Shown: positions 33,909 through 42,042 of the stretch, piece after piece | How the letters are laid out: each line of letters opens with the position of its first letter | Position numbering within the stretch: the first letter of the stretch is position 1 | NCBI RefSeq assembly: GCF_035497915.1 | Contig: NZ_DATJCS010000025.1 | Span: 1-64,000 of the forward strand | Source: Serpens sp035497915 | GTDB taxonomy: Bacteria > Pseudomonadota > Gammaproteobacteria > Pseudomonadales > Pseudomonadaceae | Length of the DNA stretch: 64,000 nucleotides | Direction of reading: 5' to 3' | The notes under the pieces: generated by a model | What the model saw: the letters and a program-made list of their open reading frames with translations, nothing else | The model's database searches: none | What the model was told of the DNA's origin: nothing | Program-made: the position numbers and the translations under genes

Positions 33909-34220
33909 TCAGAGCAGGTCGTACTGCTTGAGCTTCTTGCGCAGGGTGCCGCGATTGAGGCCCAGCAGCTCGGAAGCCTTGGTCTGGTTGCCCTTCACAT
34001 AATTCATCACGGTTTCCAGCAGGGGTGCTTCGACTTCAGCCAGCACCATGTTGTACACGTCCGTGGCAGGAGCGCCTTCCAGATGGGCGAAATAGTTGTT
34101 CAGCGCCTGTTCCACGCTGCCACGCAGGGTCTGCTGGCCGGGCGCGTTCAGGTGCTGCTTCAGATTGGCTTGCTCACTCACGGGGGATGTTCCAGTTTCA
34201 AATGTCTCGGTCATGGTCAT
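33909..34220 (-). CDS. fis: Nucleoid protein Fis
   Basis: A 103-residue DNA-bending protein of the nucleoid and a global regulator of rRNA and recombination. The C-terminal helix-turn-helix is intact (NQTKASELLGLNRGTL followed by RKKLKQYDLL), as is the dimer region PLLETVMNYVKG. The first 20 residues are variable, as in other pseudomonads. Its start overlaps the dusB stop by four bases (ATGA), the conserved dusB-fis operon of gammaproteobacteria. Confidence 0.96.
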   Translation of the reverse strand: MTMTETFETGTSPVSEQANLKQHLNAPGQQTLRGSVEQALNNYFAHLEGAPATDVYNMVLAEVEAPLLETVMNYVKGNQTKASELLGLNRGTLRKKLKQYDLL

Positions 34221-35212
34221 GCGGCCACCTCTTCCTCTGCATTCCGCGCGGCGAAGAATTCACGAACATCGGCGCACTGCGCGTGCGTACTGTCCAGACG
34301 ATTGAATTGGGCGCGAAACTCCCTGGCGCCCGGCAGCGTTGCCAGATACCAGCCGACATGCTTGCGGGCGATGCGAACGCCCATCTCGTCGCCGTAAAAG
34401 GCGTGCAGTGCCGACAGATGATCCAGCAGTATTCGTTCCACTTCTTGCAGTCCCGGCTCGGGCAGGTGTTCCCCGGTTTCCAGGAAATGGTTGATCTCCC
34501 GGAAGATCCAGGGGCGTCCCTGCGCCGCGCGGCCGATCAGCAGTGCGTCGGCGCCGGTGTGCGCCAGCACCTGGCGGGCCTTTTCCGGTGAGGTGATATC
34601 GCCGTTGGCGAACACCGGAATGGAAACGGCCTGCTTGATGGTGGCGATGGTGTCGTACTCCGCTTCCCCGGTGTACAGGTCGGCTCGTGTGCGGCCATGC
34701 ACGGCGAGCGCGGCAATGCCTTCCTGTTCGGCAATCCGTGCCACGGTCAGCCCGTTCTTGTTGTCGTGGTCCCAGCCGGTGCGGATCTTCAGGGTGATCG
34801 GCACGTCCACCGCGCCAACCACCGCCGCAAGAATCTCCGTCACCAGCCGTTCATCCTTCATCAGCGCCGAACCGGCGGCCTTGTTGCAGACCTTCTTCGC
34901 CGGGCAGCCCATGTTGATGTCAATGATCTGTGCACCCAGTTCCACATTGGCGCGCGCCGCTTCGGCGAGCATCCGCGGATCGCCGCCGGCGATCTGCACC
35001 GAGCGCGGCTCCGCATCGTCGGCATGCAGCATGCGCAGGCGCGACTTGCGGCTGTGCCACAGGCGCACGTCGCTGGTGAGCATTTCCGCCACCACGAGCC
35101 CGGCACCGAGCCGCCGGCATAGCTGGCGGAACGGCCTGTCCGTCACGCCCGCCATGGGCGCGAGGATCAGTCGATTGGGCAATTCGTAGGGGCCGATACG
35201 TACCGCTGACAT
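34217..35212 (-). CDS. dusB: tRNA-dihydrouridine synthase B
   Basis: FMN enzyme that reduces uridine 17 in the D-loop of tRNA; 331 residues. It begins RIGPYELPNRLILAPMAGVTD (split: GPYELPNRLILAPMAGVTD), has the catalytic cysteine in MGCPAKKVCNKAAGSALM, the FMN contacts LKIRTGWD and VHGRTR, and IPVFANGDI and ADALLIGRAAQG. ATG 35212 follows AGGGAAG and gives the standard N-terminus; 17 codons more are open upstream. It is the first gene of the dusB-fis unit. Confidence 0.95.
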   Translation of the reverse strand: MSAVRIGPYELPNRLILAPMAGVTDRPFRQLCRRLGAGLVVAEMLTSDVRLWHSRKSRLRMLHADDAEPRSVQIAGGDPRMLAEAARANVELGAQIIDINMGCPAKKVCNKAAGSALMKDERLVTEILAAVVGAVDVPITLKIRTGWDHDNKNGLTVARIAEQEGIAALAVHGRTRADLYTGEAEYDTIATIKQAVSIPVFANGDITSPEKARQVLAHTGADALLIGRAAQGRPWIFREINHFLETGEHLPEPGLQEVERILLDHLSALHAFYGDEMGVRIARKHVGWYLATLPGAREFRAQFNRLDSTHAQCADVREFFAARNAEEEVAA

Positions 35213-35275
35213 AGGACTTCCCTGCTCTGGGGCCTGCTGGCTCAGGTCGATCGGGGGCTGCAAAAAAGGGTGGGC

Positions 35276-35304
35276 ATGATACCCGCTCTCGAAGTCCGGT
35301 TAAA
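35276..35304 (-). promoter_or_regulatory. Sigma-70-type promoter of dusB-fis
   Basis: On the minus strand TTTAAC (35304-35299), 17 bases, then TATCAT (35281-35276). The -10 fits 5 of 6 bases; the -35 is weak. The dusB start is about 60 bases downstream. Confidence 0.5.
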
Positions 35305-35393
35305 GTTGGTTTTGAACAAATTCTGAACAGTCGAGGCGTTATCGCCGCATGGAATCAGGCGGCCGACGAGGCGCGCGTGCCCCACGATCCCGG

Positions 35394-36599
35394 CTATTCA
35401 GGAGAGTGGAAGGCGAGGCTGTAGTTCACCGCCTTGCTGCCCGGATCGAGGATTTCCAGGGAGATGTGGATGGGCGTCTGCGAGGGCATGTCCTTCTGCC
35501 CGGCCAGTTCGCCGCTCAGGTATTCGCTGGGCTTGAAGCGCCGGCTGGCGATCGGCTGGCCGCCGATGTCGGCGAAGCGCAACTCCAGCAGCGGGAAGGG
35601 CTGGGTGAAGCTGGCGCGGTTGTAGAGGATGGCGTCCACCACCAGCGCGCCCCGGTAGGACGGGTGGCTACGTACTACCAGATTGCTGCTGCGGATCTGT
35701 TCGATGTCGACCCTCGACGGCAGGCTGCAGCCGAGGGTCGGGCAGAGCCGTTCGAACCAGGCGCGGTACTGGTCCTGGCGGGCCAGGTCCTGGAAATTGT
35801 GGTGGACGTACTGGGCGGCCAGCGCGGCCAGCGCCAGCAGGATCAGGAAAGCCCAGAGCAGCCAGCGGCCCCACGGCTTCTTCGGCTTCTGCCATTCCAG
35901 CTGCAGCGGCGCCTCGGCCAGTTCGTGCAGGGCGACCCCGGGGGCTTCGTCGTTGTCATGGTCCGCGCGCAGCGGTTCGACAGGCGTTGCCGGCAGCTTG
36001 TCCGTGGCTGGCTGGGCCGGCCCGAGGGCTTCGGGCTGCGGCTCGCGGGCCTCGTCACGTTCGGCGCTGAGCGCCTCGTCGCGCAACAGTGCCTCGGCCC
36101 AGGCGTCGTCGTCGGCTTCCGGTTTGGCGGCCGGGCCGAGCAGGCGTTCGGCGGTGCCGGGCGCGCCCTTGAGGGTCTTGAACTGCGCGGAGAGCTGCTG
36201 CTGTTCGGTGCGGTCGAGGCGTTCCAGTTCCTCATCCAGGTCCAGGTCGCCCAGGTCCAGGTCGTCGTGGATGCGCAACTCGTCATCGTGCAGGGTCGGT
36301 TTGGGCTTGTCTGCCGGCGGGGATTTCGCCATTTCGGGCTTGGCGGGCGTGACCGCCGCAGGTGCAGGGGGAGCAGTGGGCGCCGGCGTCGGCTTGGCGG
36401 GCGCCGCTACAGGCGGGCTGGCCGGCTTGGCAGCGGCGGGTGCTGCGCTGCGGGCGGCGTCGGCAATCTGCCGGGCGGCATTGAACACGTGCAGGCAGGC
36501 GCCGCAGCGCACCGCGCCCTGGGCCGCGCCGAGCTGGGCGCGGCTGACCCGGAAGCGGGTGCGGCAGTTGGGGCACTGGGCGACGTAGTTCTCTGACAT
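35394..36599 (-). CDS. Zinc-ribbon and DUF3426 membrane protein
   Basis: A 401-residue protein of unknown function. The N-terminus is a zinc ribbon of the MJ0042 type with CPNC (about 9-12) and CGAC (about 32-35). A long proline/alanine- and acid-rich linker follows (about 45-240), then one membrane helix (WGRWLLWAFLILLALAALAA, about 243-262), and a C-terminal DUF3426 domain with IRSSNLVVRSHPSYRGALVV. The zinc ribbon would be cytoplasmic and the DUF3426 domain periplasmic. It lies between prmA and dusB, as is usual in Pseudomonas; the linker length is variable between species. Confidence 0.85.
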   Translation of the reverse strand: MSENYVAQCPNCRTRFRVSRAQLGAAQGAVRCGACLHVFNAARQIADAARSAAPAAAKPASPPVAAPAKPTPAPTAPPAPAAVTPAKPEMAKSPPADKPKPTLHDDELRIHDDLDLGDLDLDEELERLDRTEQQQLSAQFKTLKGAPGTAERLLGPAAKPEADDDAWAEALLRDEALSAERDEAREPQPEALGPAQPATDKLPATPVEPLRADHDNDEAPGVALHELAEAPLQLEWQKPKKPWGRWLLWAFLILLALAALAAQYVHHNFQDLARQDQYRAWFERLCPTLGCSLPSRVDIEQIRSSNLVVRSHPSYRGALVVDAILYNRASFTQPFPLLELRFADIGGQPIASRRFKPSEYLSGELAGQKDMPSQTPIHISLEILDPGSKAVNYSLAFHSPE

Positions 36600-36654
36600 T
36601 GCGCGTATCCGCAGGGAATCGGGCGGGGGCCGGTTAGTCTAACGCAAGCCGTGC

Positions 36655-37533
36655 TCAGCGGCGTACGCCGCTGATGCGCACCCAGCCGTCCTGCTCGGCG
36701 GTGGGGTCGAGGACGAAGGCGTCGGCGTAGGCGGCGCGCACCTCGTCGGCCTGTTCGGCAAGTACACCCGACAGCGCCAGGCGGCCGCCCGGCTTCACCA
36801 GGGCGGTGATCTGCGGCGCCAGTTGCACCAGCGGGCCGGCCAGGATGTTGGCGACCACCACGTCGGCCTGCTCGGCGGGCAGATCCTGCGGCAGGTAGAC
36901 CGGGAACTGCGCCGGGTCGATGCCGTTGCGGTTGGCGTTGTCGCGGGAGGCTTCCAGGGCCTGGGGGTCGATGTCGGTGCCGACCGCCCGTTCGGCGCCC
37001 AGCAGCAGGGCGGCGATGGCCAGGATGCCCGAGCCGCAACCGAAATCCAGCACCGAGCAACCCTGCAGCGGCTGGGCGTCCAGCCATTGCAGGCACAGCG
37101 CGGTGGTCGGATGGGTGCCGGTGCCGAAGGCCAGGCCCGGGTCGAGCAGCAGGTTGACCGCGTCCGGCTCGGGTGCGGCGTGCCAGCTCGGCACGATCCA
37201 CAGGCGGCGGCCGAAGCGCATGGGCTGGAAGTTGTCCATCCAGCTGCGTTCCCAGTCCTGGTCCTCGATGCGCTCGACCTGGTGTTCCGGCAGCTCATCA
37301 CCGGTCAGCAGGCGCAGGTGGGCGAGCACCTGCTCGGCGTCGGCGTCGCCCTCGAACAGCGCCAGCAGGTGGGTGTGCGTCCACAGCGGCGTGGTGCCCA
37401 GGTCCGGTTCGAAGATCGGCTGGTCTTCGGCGTCCATGAAGGTGACCGACACGGCACCGACGTCCAGCAGGGCGTCCTCGTAGAAGGCGGCCTGTTCGGG
37501 GGTGATGGCGAGGCGGACTTGCAACCAGGGCAT
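36655..37533 (-). CDS. prmA: Ribosomal protein L11 methyltransferase
   Basis: Trimethylates ribosomal protein L11 with S-adenosylmethionine; 292 residues. The N-terminal L11-recognition domain starts MPWLQVRLAITPEQA. The methyltransferase domain has the SAM motif VLDFGCGSGILAIAA, acidic loop GTDIDPQAL, and NILAGPL in place of the catalytic NxLxxPL. DPGLAFGTGTHPTT is diagnostic for PrmA. ATG 37533 gives the family start; the longer frame to 37632 is not supported. It follows accC on the same strand. Confidence 0.95.
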   Translation of the reverse strand: MPWLQVRLAITPEQAAFYEDALLDVGAVSVTFMDAEDQPIFEPDLGTTPLWTHTHLLALFEGDADAEQVLAHLRLLTGDELPEHQVERIEDQDWERSWMDNFQPMRFGRRLWIVPSWHAAPEPDAVNLLLDPGLAFGTGTHPTTALCLQWLDAQPLQGCSVLDFGCGSGILAIAALLLGAERAVGTDIDPQALEASRDNANRNGIDPAQFPVYLPQDLPAEQADVVVANILAGPLVQLAPQITALVKPGGRLALSGVLAEQADEVRAAYADAFVLDPTAEQDGWVRISGVRR

Positions 37534-37644
37534 GGGGCGTACCTGTAGACGAGTGGGGCGGCATGGGGCGCGCATGATAGCGCGTTGGCCAGAAACGCCA
37601 AGGGCCGCCCGCAGGCAGCCCTTGGTGTACACGTCAGCCGGAGC

Positions 37645-38997
37645 TTAGTGCTTGTCCATACCCAGTTTCTTTTCCAGGTAATGGATGTTCACGCCACCGT
37701 TGCAGAAACCCGCGTCGCGGGTCAGGTCGCGGTGCAGCGGCACGTTGGTCTTGATGCCGTCGACCACGATCTCGTCCAGGGCGTTGCGCATGCGCGCCAT
37801 GGCTTCGTCACGGCTGTTGCCGTAGGCGATGACCTTGCCGATCAGCGAGTCGTAGTTCGGCGGTACCGCGTAGCCGCTGTACAAGTGGGAATCGACACGG
37901 ATGCCGTTGCCACCCGGGGCGTGGAAGTGCTTGACGCGGCCGGGGCTGGGCATGAAGGTCGCCGGGTCTTCGGCGTTGATCCGGCATTCCAGCGCGTGGC
38001 CACGGACCACCACGTCTTCCTGCTTGATCGACAGCTTGTTGCCGGCGGCGATGCTGAGCATCTCCTTGACGATGTCCACGCCGGTGATCATTTCGGTCAC
38101 CGGGTGTTCGACCTGCACGCGGGTGTTCATCTCGATGAAGTAGAAACGACCGTCTTCATAGAGGAACTCGAAGGTGCCGGCGCCGCGGTAGCCGATCTCG
38201 ATGCAGGCATCCACGCAGCGCTTGAGCACTTCGGCGCGGGCCTTCTCGTCGATCAGCGGAGCGGGGGCTTCTTCCAGCACCTTCTGGTGACGGCGCTGCA
38301 GCGAGCAGTCGCGGTCGTAGAGGTGGATGGCGTTGCCCTGGCCGTCGGCCAGCACCTGGACTTCGACGTGGCGCGGATTGCCGAGGAACTTCTCCAGGTA
38401 GACCATCGAGTTGCCGAAGGCGGCACCGGCTTCGGTGCGGGTCAGCTTGGCCGACTTGATCAGGTCTTCTTCCTTGTGCACCACACGCATGCCGCGACCA
38501 CCACCGCCACCGGCGGCCTTGATGATCACCGGGTAGCCGACTTCGCGGGCGATGCGCAGGGCTTCCTGCTCATCTTCCGGCAGCGGACCCTGGGAGCCCG
38601 GAACCACGGGCACGCCAGACTTGATCATGGCTTCCTTGGCGGACACCTTGTCGCCCATCAGGCGAATGGTGTCGGCTTTCGGGCCGACAAAGGCAAAGCC
38701 GGAGCGCTCGACCTGCTCGGCGAAGTCGGCGTTCTCGGCCAGGAAGCCGTAGCCCGGGTGGATCGCGGTGGCGCCGGTGACTTCGGCGGCGGCGATGATC
38801 GCCGGGATGGACAGATAGGACTGCGCGGCGTTGGCCGGGCCGATGCAAACCGACTCGTCAGCCAGCGACAGGTGCATCAGCTCGCGGTCGGCGGTGGAGT
38901 GCACCGCGACGGTCTTGATGCCCATTTCCTTGCAGGCGCGCAGCACGCGCAGGGCAATCTCGCCACGGTTGGCAATGAGGACTTTTTCCAGCTGCAT
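37645..38997 (-). CDS. accC: Acetyl-CoA carboxylase, biotin carboxylase subunit
   Basis: Carboxylates the biotin on AccB with ATP and bicarbonate, the first half of malonyl-CoA synthesis. 450 residues, full length. It starts MQLEKVLIANRGEIALRVLR, and has the ATP-grasp glycine loop AAGGGGGRGMRVV, EKFLGNPRHVEVQV, the RDCSLQRRHQK stretch and FIEMNTRVQVEHPVTEMITG with the metal and catalytic residues. ATG 38997 is preferred to 39015, which overlaps the accB stop. It pairs with accB immediately upstream. Confidence 0.97.
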   Translation of the reverse strand: MQLEKVLIANRGEIALRVLRACKEMGIKTVAVHSTADRELMHLSLADESVCIGPANAAQSYLSIPAIIAAAEVTGATAIHPGYGFLAENADFAEQVERSGFAFVGPKADTIRLMGDKVSAKEAMIKSGVPVVPGSQGPLPEDEQEALRIAREVGYPVIIKAAGGGGGRGMRVVHKEEDLIKSAKLTRTEAGAAFGNSMVYLEKFLGNPRHVEVQVLADGQGNAIHLYDRDCSLQRRHQKVLEEAPAPLIDEKARAEVLKRCVDACIEIGYRGAGTFEFLYEDGRFYFIEMNTRVQVEHPVTEMITGVDIVKEMLSIAAGNKLSIKQEDVVVRGHALECRINAEDPATFMPSPGRVKHFHAPGGNGIRVDSHLYSGYAVPPNYDSLIGKVIAYGNSRDEAMARMRNALDEIVVDGIKTNVPLHRDLTRDAGFCNGGVNIHYLEKKLGMDKH

Positions 38998-39014
38998 CGC
39001 AGGTTCCCCGCGCA

Positions 39015-39470
39015 TCAGACGATGGTGAACAGCGGCTGGTCGAATTCCACCGGCTGACCGTTTTCCACCAGGATGGATTCGATGACCCCACTGGCCTCGG
39101 CCTCGATGTGGTTCATCATCTTCATCGCTTCAACGATGCACAGGATGTCGCCCTTCTTCACGCTCTGGCCCACTTCCACGAACGAGGCGGAGGTCGGGGA
39201 GGCGGCGCGGTAGAAGGTGCCGACCATCGGCGAGCGGACCACGTGACCGTTCAGCTTGGCGGCGGCCGGAGCGGCCTCGGCGACCGGAGCGGCGACTGCG
39301 GCGACGGGGGCCGGGGCGGCGACCGGAGCCGGCGCGGCGTAGACGTGCTGGGCGACCTTGCCGCTGTTGCGGCTGATGCGCACGGATTCTTCGCCTTCGC
39401 GAATTTCCAGTTCGTCGATACCGGACTCTTCCAGCAGCTCGATCAGTTTCTTGACTTTACGGATATCCAT
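39015..39470 (-). CDS. accB: Acetyl-CoA carboxylase biotin carrier protein
   Basis: Carries biotin between the carboxylase and carboxyltransferase parts of acetyl-CoA carboxylase. 151 residues: an N-terminal region (MDIRKVKKLIELLEESGI), an alanine/proline-rich flexible linker (about 45-75), and the C-terminal biotinyl domain with the modified lysine in IVEAMKMMNHIEAE and the thumb loop VGTFYRAASPTSASF. Upstream is aroQ with 23 bases between, downstream accC. Confidence 0.97.
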   Translation of the reverse strand: MDIRKVKKLIELLEESGIDELEIREGEESVRISRNSGKVAQHVYAAPAPVAAPAPVAAVAAPVAEAAPAAAKLNGHVVRSPMVGTFYRAASPTSASFVEVGQSVKKGDILCIVEAMKMMNHIEAEASGVIESILVENGQPVEFDQPLFTIV

Positions 39471-39493
39471 TAAGCAATCACTCCCAGGTAGGG

Positions 39494-39937
39494 TCAGGGG
39501 CGTTCAAGGTGTTCCAGTGCCGCCTCCAGGGCCAGGCGGTAGCCGCTGGCGCCGAGACCGCAGATCACTCCCACCGCCACGTCGGAGAAGTAGGAGTGAT
39601 GTCGGAAAGGTTCACGTTTATGCACGTTGGACAGGTGAACTTCGATGAATGGGATGCTCACTCCCAGCAGCGCGTCACGTATCGCAACGCTGGTGTGCGT
39701 AAAAGCCGCCGGATTGATGAGGATGAAGTCCACGCCCTGTTCGCGGGCGGCGTGGATACGCTCGATCAGCAGGTGTTCGGCGTTGCTTTGCAGGTAGTGC
39801 AGCTCATGGCCGGCGGCGCGGGCGCGCTGTTGCAGATCGGTGTTGATCTGCTCCAGGGTGGTGGCGCCATAGATGCCGGGCTCGCGAGTGCCCAGCAGAT
39901 TGAGATTGGGACCGTGCAGCACCAGCAGGGTGGCCAT
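39494..39937 (-). CDS. aroQ: Type II 3-dehydroquinate dehydratase
   Basis: Third step of the shikimate pathway: dehydroquinate to dehydroshikimate by the type II mechanism. 147 residues, a small protein that assembles as a dodecamer. Seen are HGPNLNLLGTREPGIYG with the catalytic arginine and tyrosine of the lid loop, INPAAFTHTSVAIRDAL with the asparagine, IPFIEVHLSN with the histidine-glutamate pair, and FRHHSYFSDVAVGVICGLG. ATG 39937 is preferred to 39943. It is the first gene of the conserved aroQ-accB-accC unit. Confidence 0.96.
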   Translation of the reverse strand: MATLLVLHGPNLNLLGTREPGIYGATTLEQINTDLQQRARAAGHELHYLQSNAEHLLIERIHAAREQGVDFILINPAAFTHTSVAIRDALLGVSIPFIEVHLSNVHKREPFRHHSYFSDVAVGVICGLGASGYRLALEAALEHLERP

Positions 39938-39969
39938 GAGCAAACCTTGTGCGGGAAGAGGAGGCGGCG

Positions 39970-39998
39970 ACTATGCCGGGAACCGGCACGGCTGTCCA
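39970..39998 (-). promoter_or_regulatory. Sigma-70-type promoter of aroQ-accBC
   Basis: On the minus strand TGGACA (39998-39993), 17 bases, CATAGT (39975-39970). The -35 fits 5 of 6, the -10 fits 4 of 6. The leader before the aroQ ATG would be about 25 bases. Confidence 0.5.
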
Positions 39999-40127
39999 TA
40001 AGCCAACAGTAGTCGGCCCATTGCCGGGCGATGGGCGAAATTGGCCGAAAGATGGGCGGGTTCGCGGCTGGCGAGGCGGAATCCGACCGGCCGGTCGTCC
40101 CGCTGGCGGGCGACTGGCCGTTGGGGC

Positions 40128-41873
40128 TTACAGGCGGGAGGCGGCCTGGCGCAGGCGCTCGCCGAATTGCGCGGCGGTGGTCTCGCCGACCACGCGCAAA
40201 TCCAGCCATTCGTCGCCGGCGGGAGCGAACAGTTGCAGGGCTGGCGGGCCGAACAGCTGGTAGCGGTCCAGCAGCGTGCGCTGGGCGGCGTCGCTGCGCG
40301 TGATGTCGAAGCGCAGCAGCCGATAGCCGCTCAGTTGTTCACGGATCTGCGGCGCTTCGAGCACTTCGCGTTCGATCACTTTGCAGCTCACACACCAGTC
40401 GGCGTACCAGTCCAGCAGCACCGGCTGGCCGGCGGCGCGGGCGGCGGCCAGGGCGGCGTCCAGTGCGGCGGGCTGGTCGAGGGTCAGCCAGGTGTCACTC
40501 TGCGCGCGGGCCGATGGCGCCGCGCTGCTGGCTTCCAGCCGGCCCAGCGGGCGCAGCGGATCGGATTCGCCCTGCAGGGCGCCGACCCAGGCGCTCAGGC
40601 CGTAGACCAGCAGGGCCAGTCCGGCCAGTTGACCGAGCTTCTGGCGGCCCGGCTTGGGGATGAATTCCAGGGCGCCGAGCCACAGCGCGGTGCCGACCGC
40701 CAGCAGGCCCCACAGCGCCAGGGACAGCGGGCCCGGCAGTACGCGCTCCAGCAGCCAGATCGAGACCGCCAGCAGCATGACGCCGAAGGCGTTGCGCACG
40801 CCGACCATCCAGGGGCCGGACTTGGGCAGCAGCGCGCCACCACCGGCGCCGAACAGCACCAGCGGCGTGCCCATGCCCAGGCCCAGGGCCAGCAGCTTCA
40901 GGCCGCCGCCGAGCGCATCGCCGCTGCTGCTGATGTACAGCAGTGCGGCGGCCAGCGGCGCGGAGACGCACGGCGAGACCAGCAGGCTGGACAGCACGCC
41001 GAGGGCCGCCGCGCCGAGCAGCGAGCCGCCGCGCGCCTGGCCGGCCAGGCGGTCCAGCGGCGTGCGCAGGAAGGCGGGCAGGCGCAATTCGAAGGTGCCG
41101 AACATGGCCAGGGCGAACAGCGCGAAGAAGGCGGCGAACGGCGCCAGCACCCAGGGCGACTGCAGGCGCGCCTGCAGGTTGAGGCCGGCGCCGAACAGGC
41201 CCATCAGCGCGCCAAGCACGGCGAAGCAGATCGCCATCGGCAGCACGTAGGCCAGCGACAGGCTCAGGCCGCGCAGGCCGCCCACCTGACCGCGCAGCAC
41301 CACGCCGGAGAGGATCGGCAGCATAGGCAGCACGCAGGGGGTGAAGGTCAGGCCCAGGCCGGCCAGGAAGAACAGCGCCAGGCTGCTCCAGTCCAGTGGC
41401 GCGCCGCCGGGGTCGCCGATCGTCAGTTCGCGGGTTTCCGGCGGATAGCACAGGCCCAGGTCGGCGCAGCCCTGATAGCCGACCCGCAGGGTGAAGCCGC
41501 GGCCTTGCGGGTTGTCCACGGCCAGGCTGATCTCGGTGATGCCGTAGTGGGCCTCGATCTCGCCGAAGTACTCGTCGACCTTCTTCTCGCCGGGGGGAAT
41601 CCGCGGCTCGCCCAGCGTCACGCCAGGGGTGTCGGTGGCGAAGCGGAACTGGTGGCGGTACAGGTAGTAGCCGTCGGCGTTGCTGAAGCGCAGGCGCACC
41701 TGCTGCGGGGTGGAGTCCAGCAGTTCCAGGCGGAAGGCCTTGTCCACGGGCAGGAAATCGCTGCTGTTGTTCAGGGCGCCGCTTAGCAGCGGCTGGGCGC
41801 GCGGGGCCTCGGGCAGGGCGGCCAGCGTGGGCAGGCTGAACAGCAGAAAGAGGATAAACAGCAGGCGGCGCAT
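40128..41873 (-). CDS. dsbD: Thiol:disulfide interchange protein DsbD
   Basis: Carries electrons from cytoplasmic thioredoxin across the inner membrane to the periplasmic isomerase and cytochrome c pathways. 581 residues: signal peptide (1-19), periplasmic alpha domain (about 20-145) with the cysteine pair in GCADLGLCYPP, a membrane beta domain of eight helices (about 165-430) with FTPCVLPMLP and SLLVSPCVSAPLA holding its cysteines, and a C-terminal thioredoxin-like gamma domain with DWCVSCK. All six redox cysteines look present. ATG 41873 gives the signal peptide; the upstream frame is spurious. It diverges from proA. Confidence 0.95.
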   Translation of the reverse strand: MRRLLFILFLLFSLPTLAALPEAPRAQPLLSGALNNSSDFLPVDKAFRLELLDSTPQQVRLRFSNADGYYLYRHQFRFATDTPGVTLGEPRIPPGEKKVDEYFGEIEAHYGITEISLAVDNPQGRGFTLRVGYQGCADLGLCYPPETRELTIGDPGGAPLDWSSLALFFLAGLGLTFTPCVLPMLPILSGVVLRGQVGGLRGLSLSLAYVLPMAICFAVLGALMGLFGAGLNLQARLQSPWVLAPFAAFFALFALAMFGTFELRLPAFLRTPLDRLAGQARGGSLLGAAALGVLSSLLVSPCVSAPLAAALLYISSSGDALGGGLKLLALGLGMGTPLVLFGAGGGALLPKSGPWMVGVRNAFGVMLLAVSIWLLERVLPGPLSLALWGLLAVGTALWLGALEFIPKPGRQKLGQLAGLALLVYGLSAWVGALQGESDPLRPLGRLEASSAAPSARAQSDTWLTLDQPAALDAALAAARAAGQPVLLDWYADWCVSCKVIEREVLEAPQIREQLSGYRLLRFDITRSDAAQRTLLDRYQLFGPPALQLFAPAGDEWLDLRVVGETTAAQFGERLRQAASRL

Positions 41874-42004
41874 GGGCGTCTCGTCACAACGCAGGGAGCC
41901 GGCATGATACCCGACTCGCCGGCACGGGGGCGCGACGTGGCGTCGCAAGAGATTACGGGCTGCGGCGGCCCGCGCCGTGCTGGGCTTTGCCTGGGCGCCC
42001 CGGC

Positions 42005-42010
42005 TATAAT
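42005..42010 (+). promoter_or_regulatory. -10 element upstream of proA
   Basis: A perfect TATAAT, 32 bases before the proA ATG. No good -35 is seen at the right distance (GGGCTT at 41982-41987), so an activator or an extended -10 context may be needed. Confidence 0.5.
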
Positions 42011-42042
42011 CGCCGCCTTTTCCCGACTTGCAGACCCGAATC

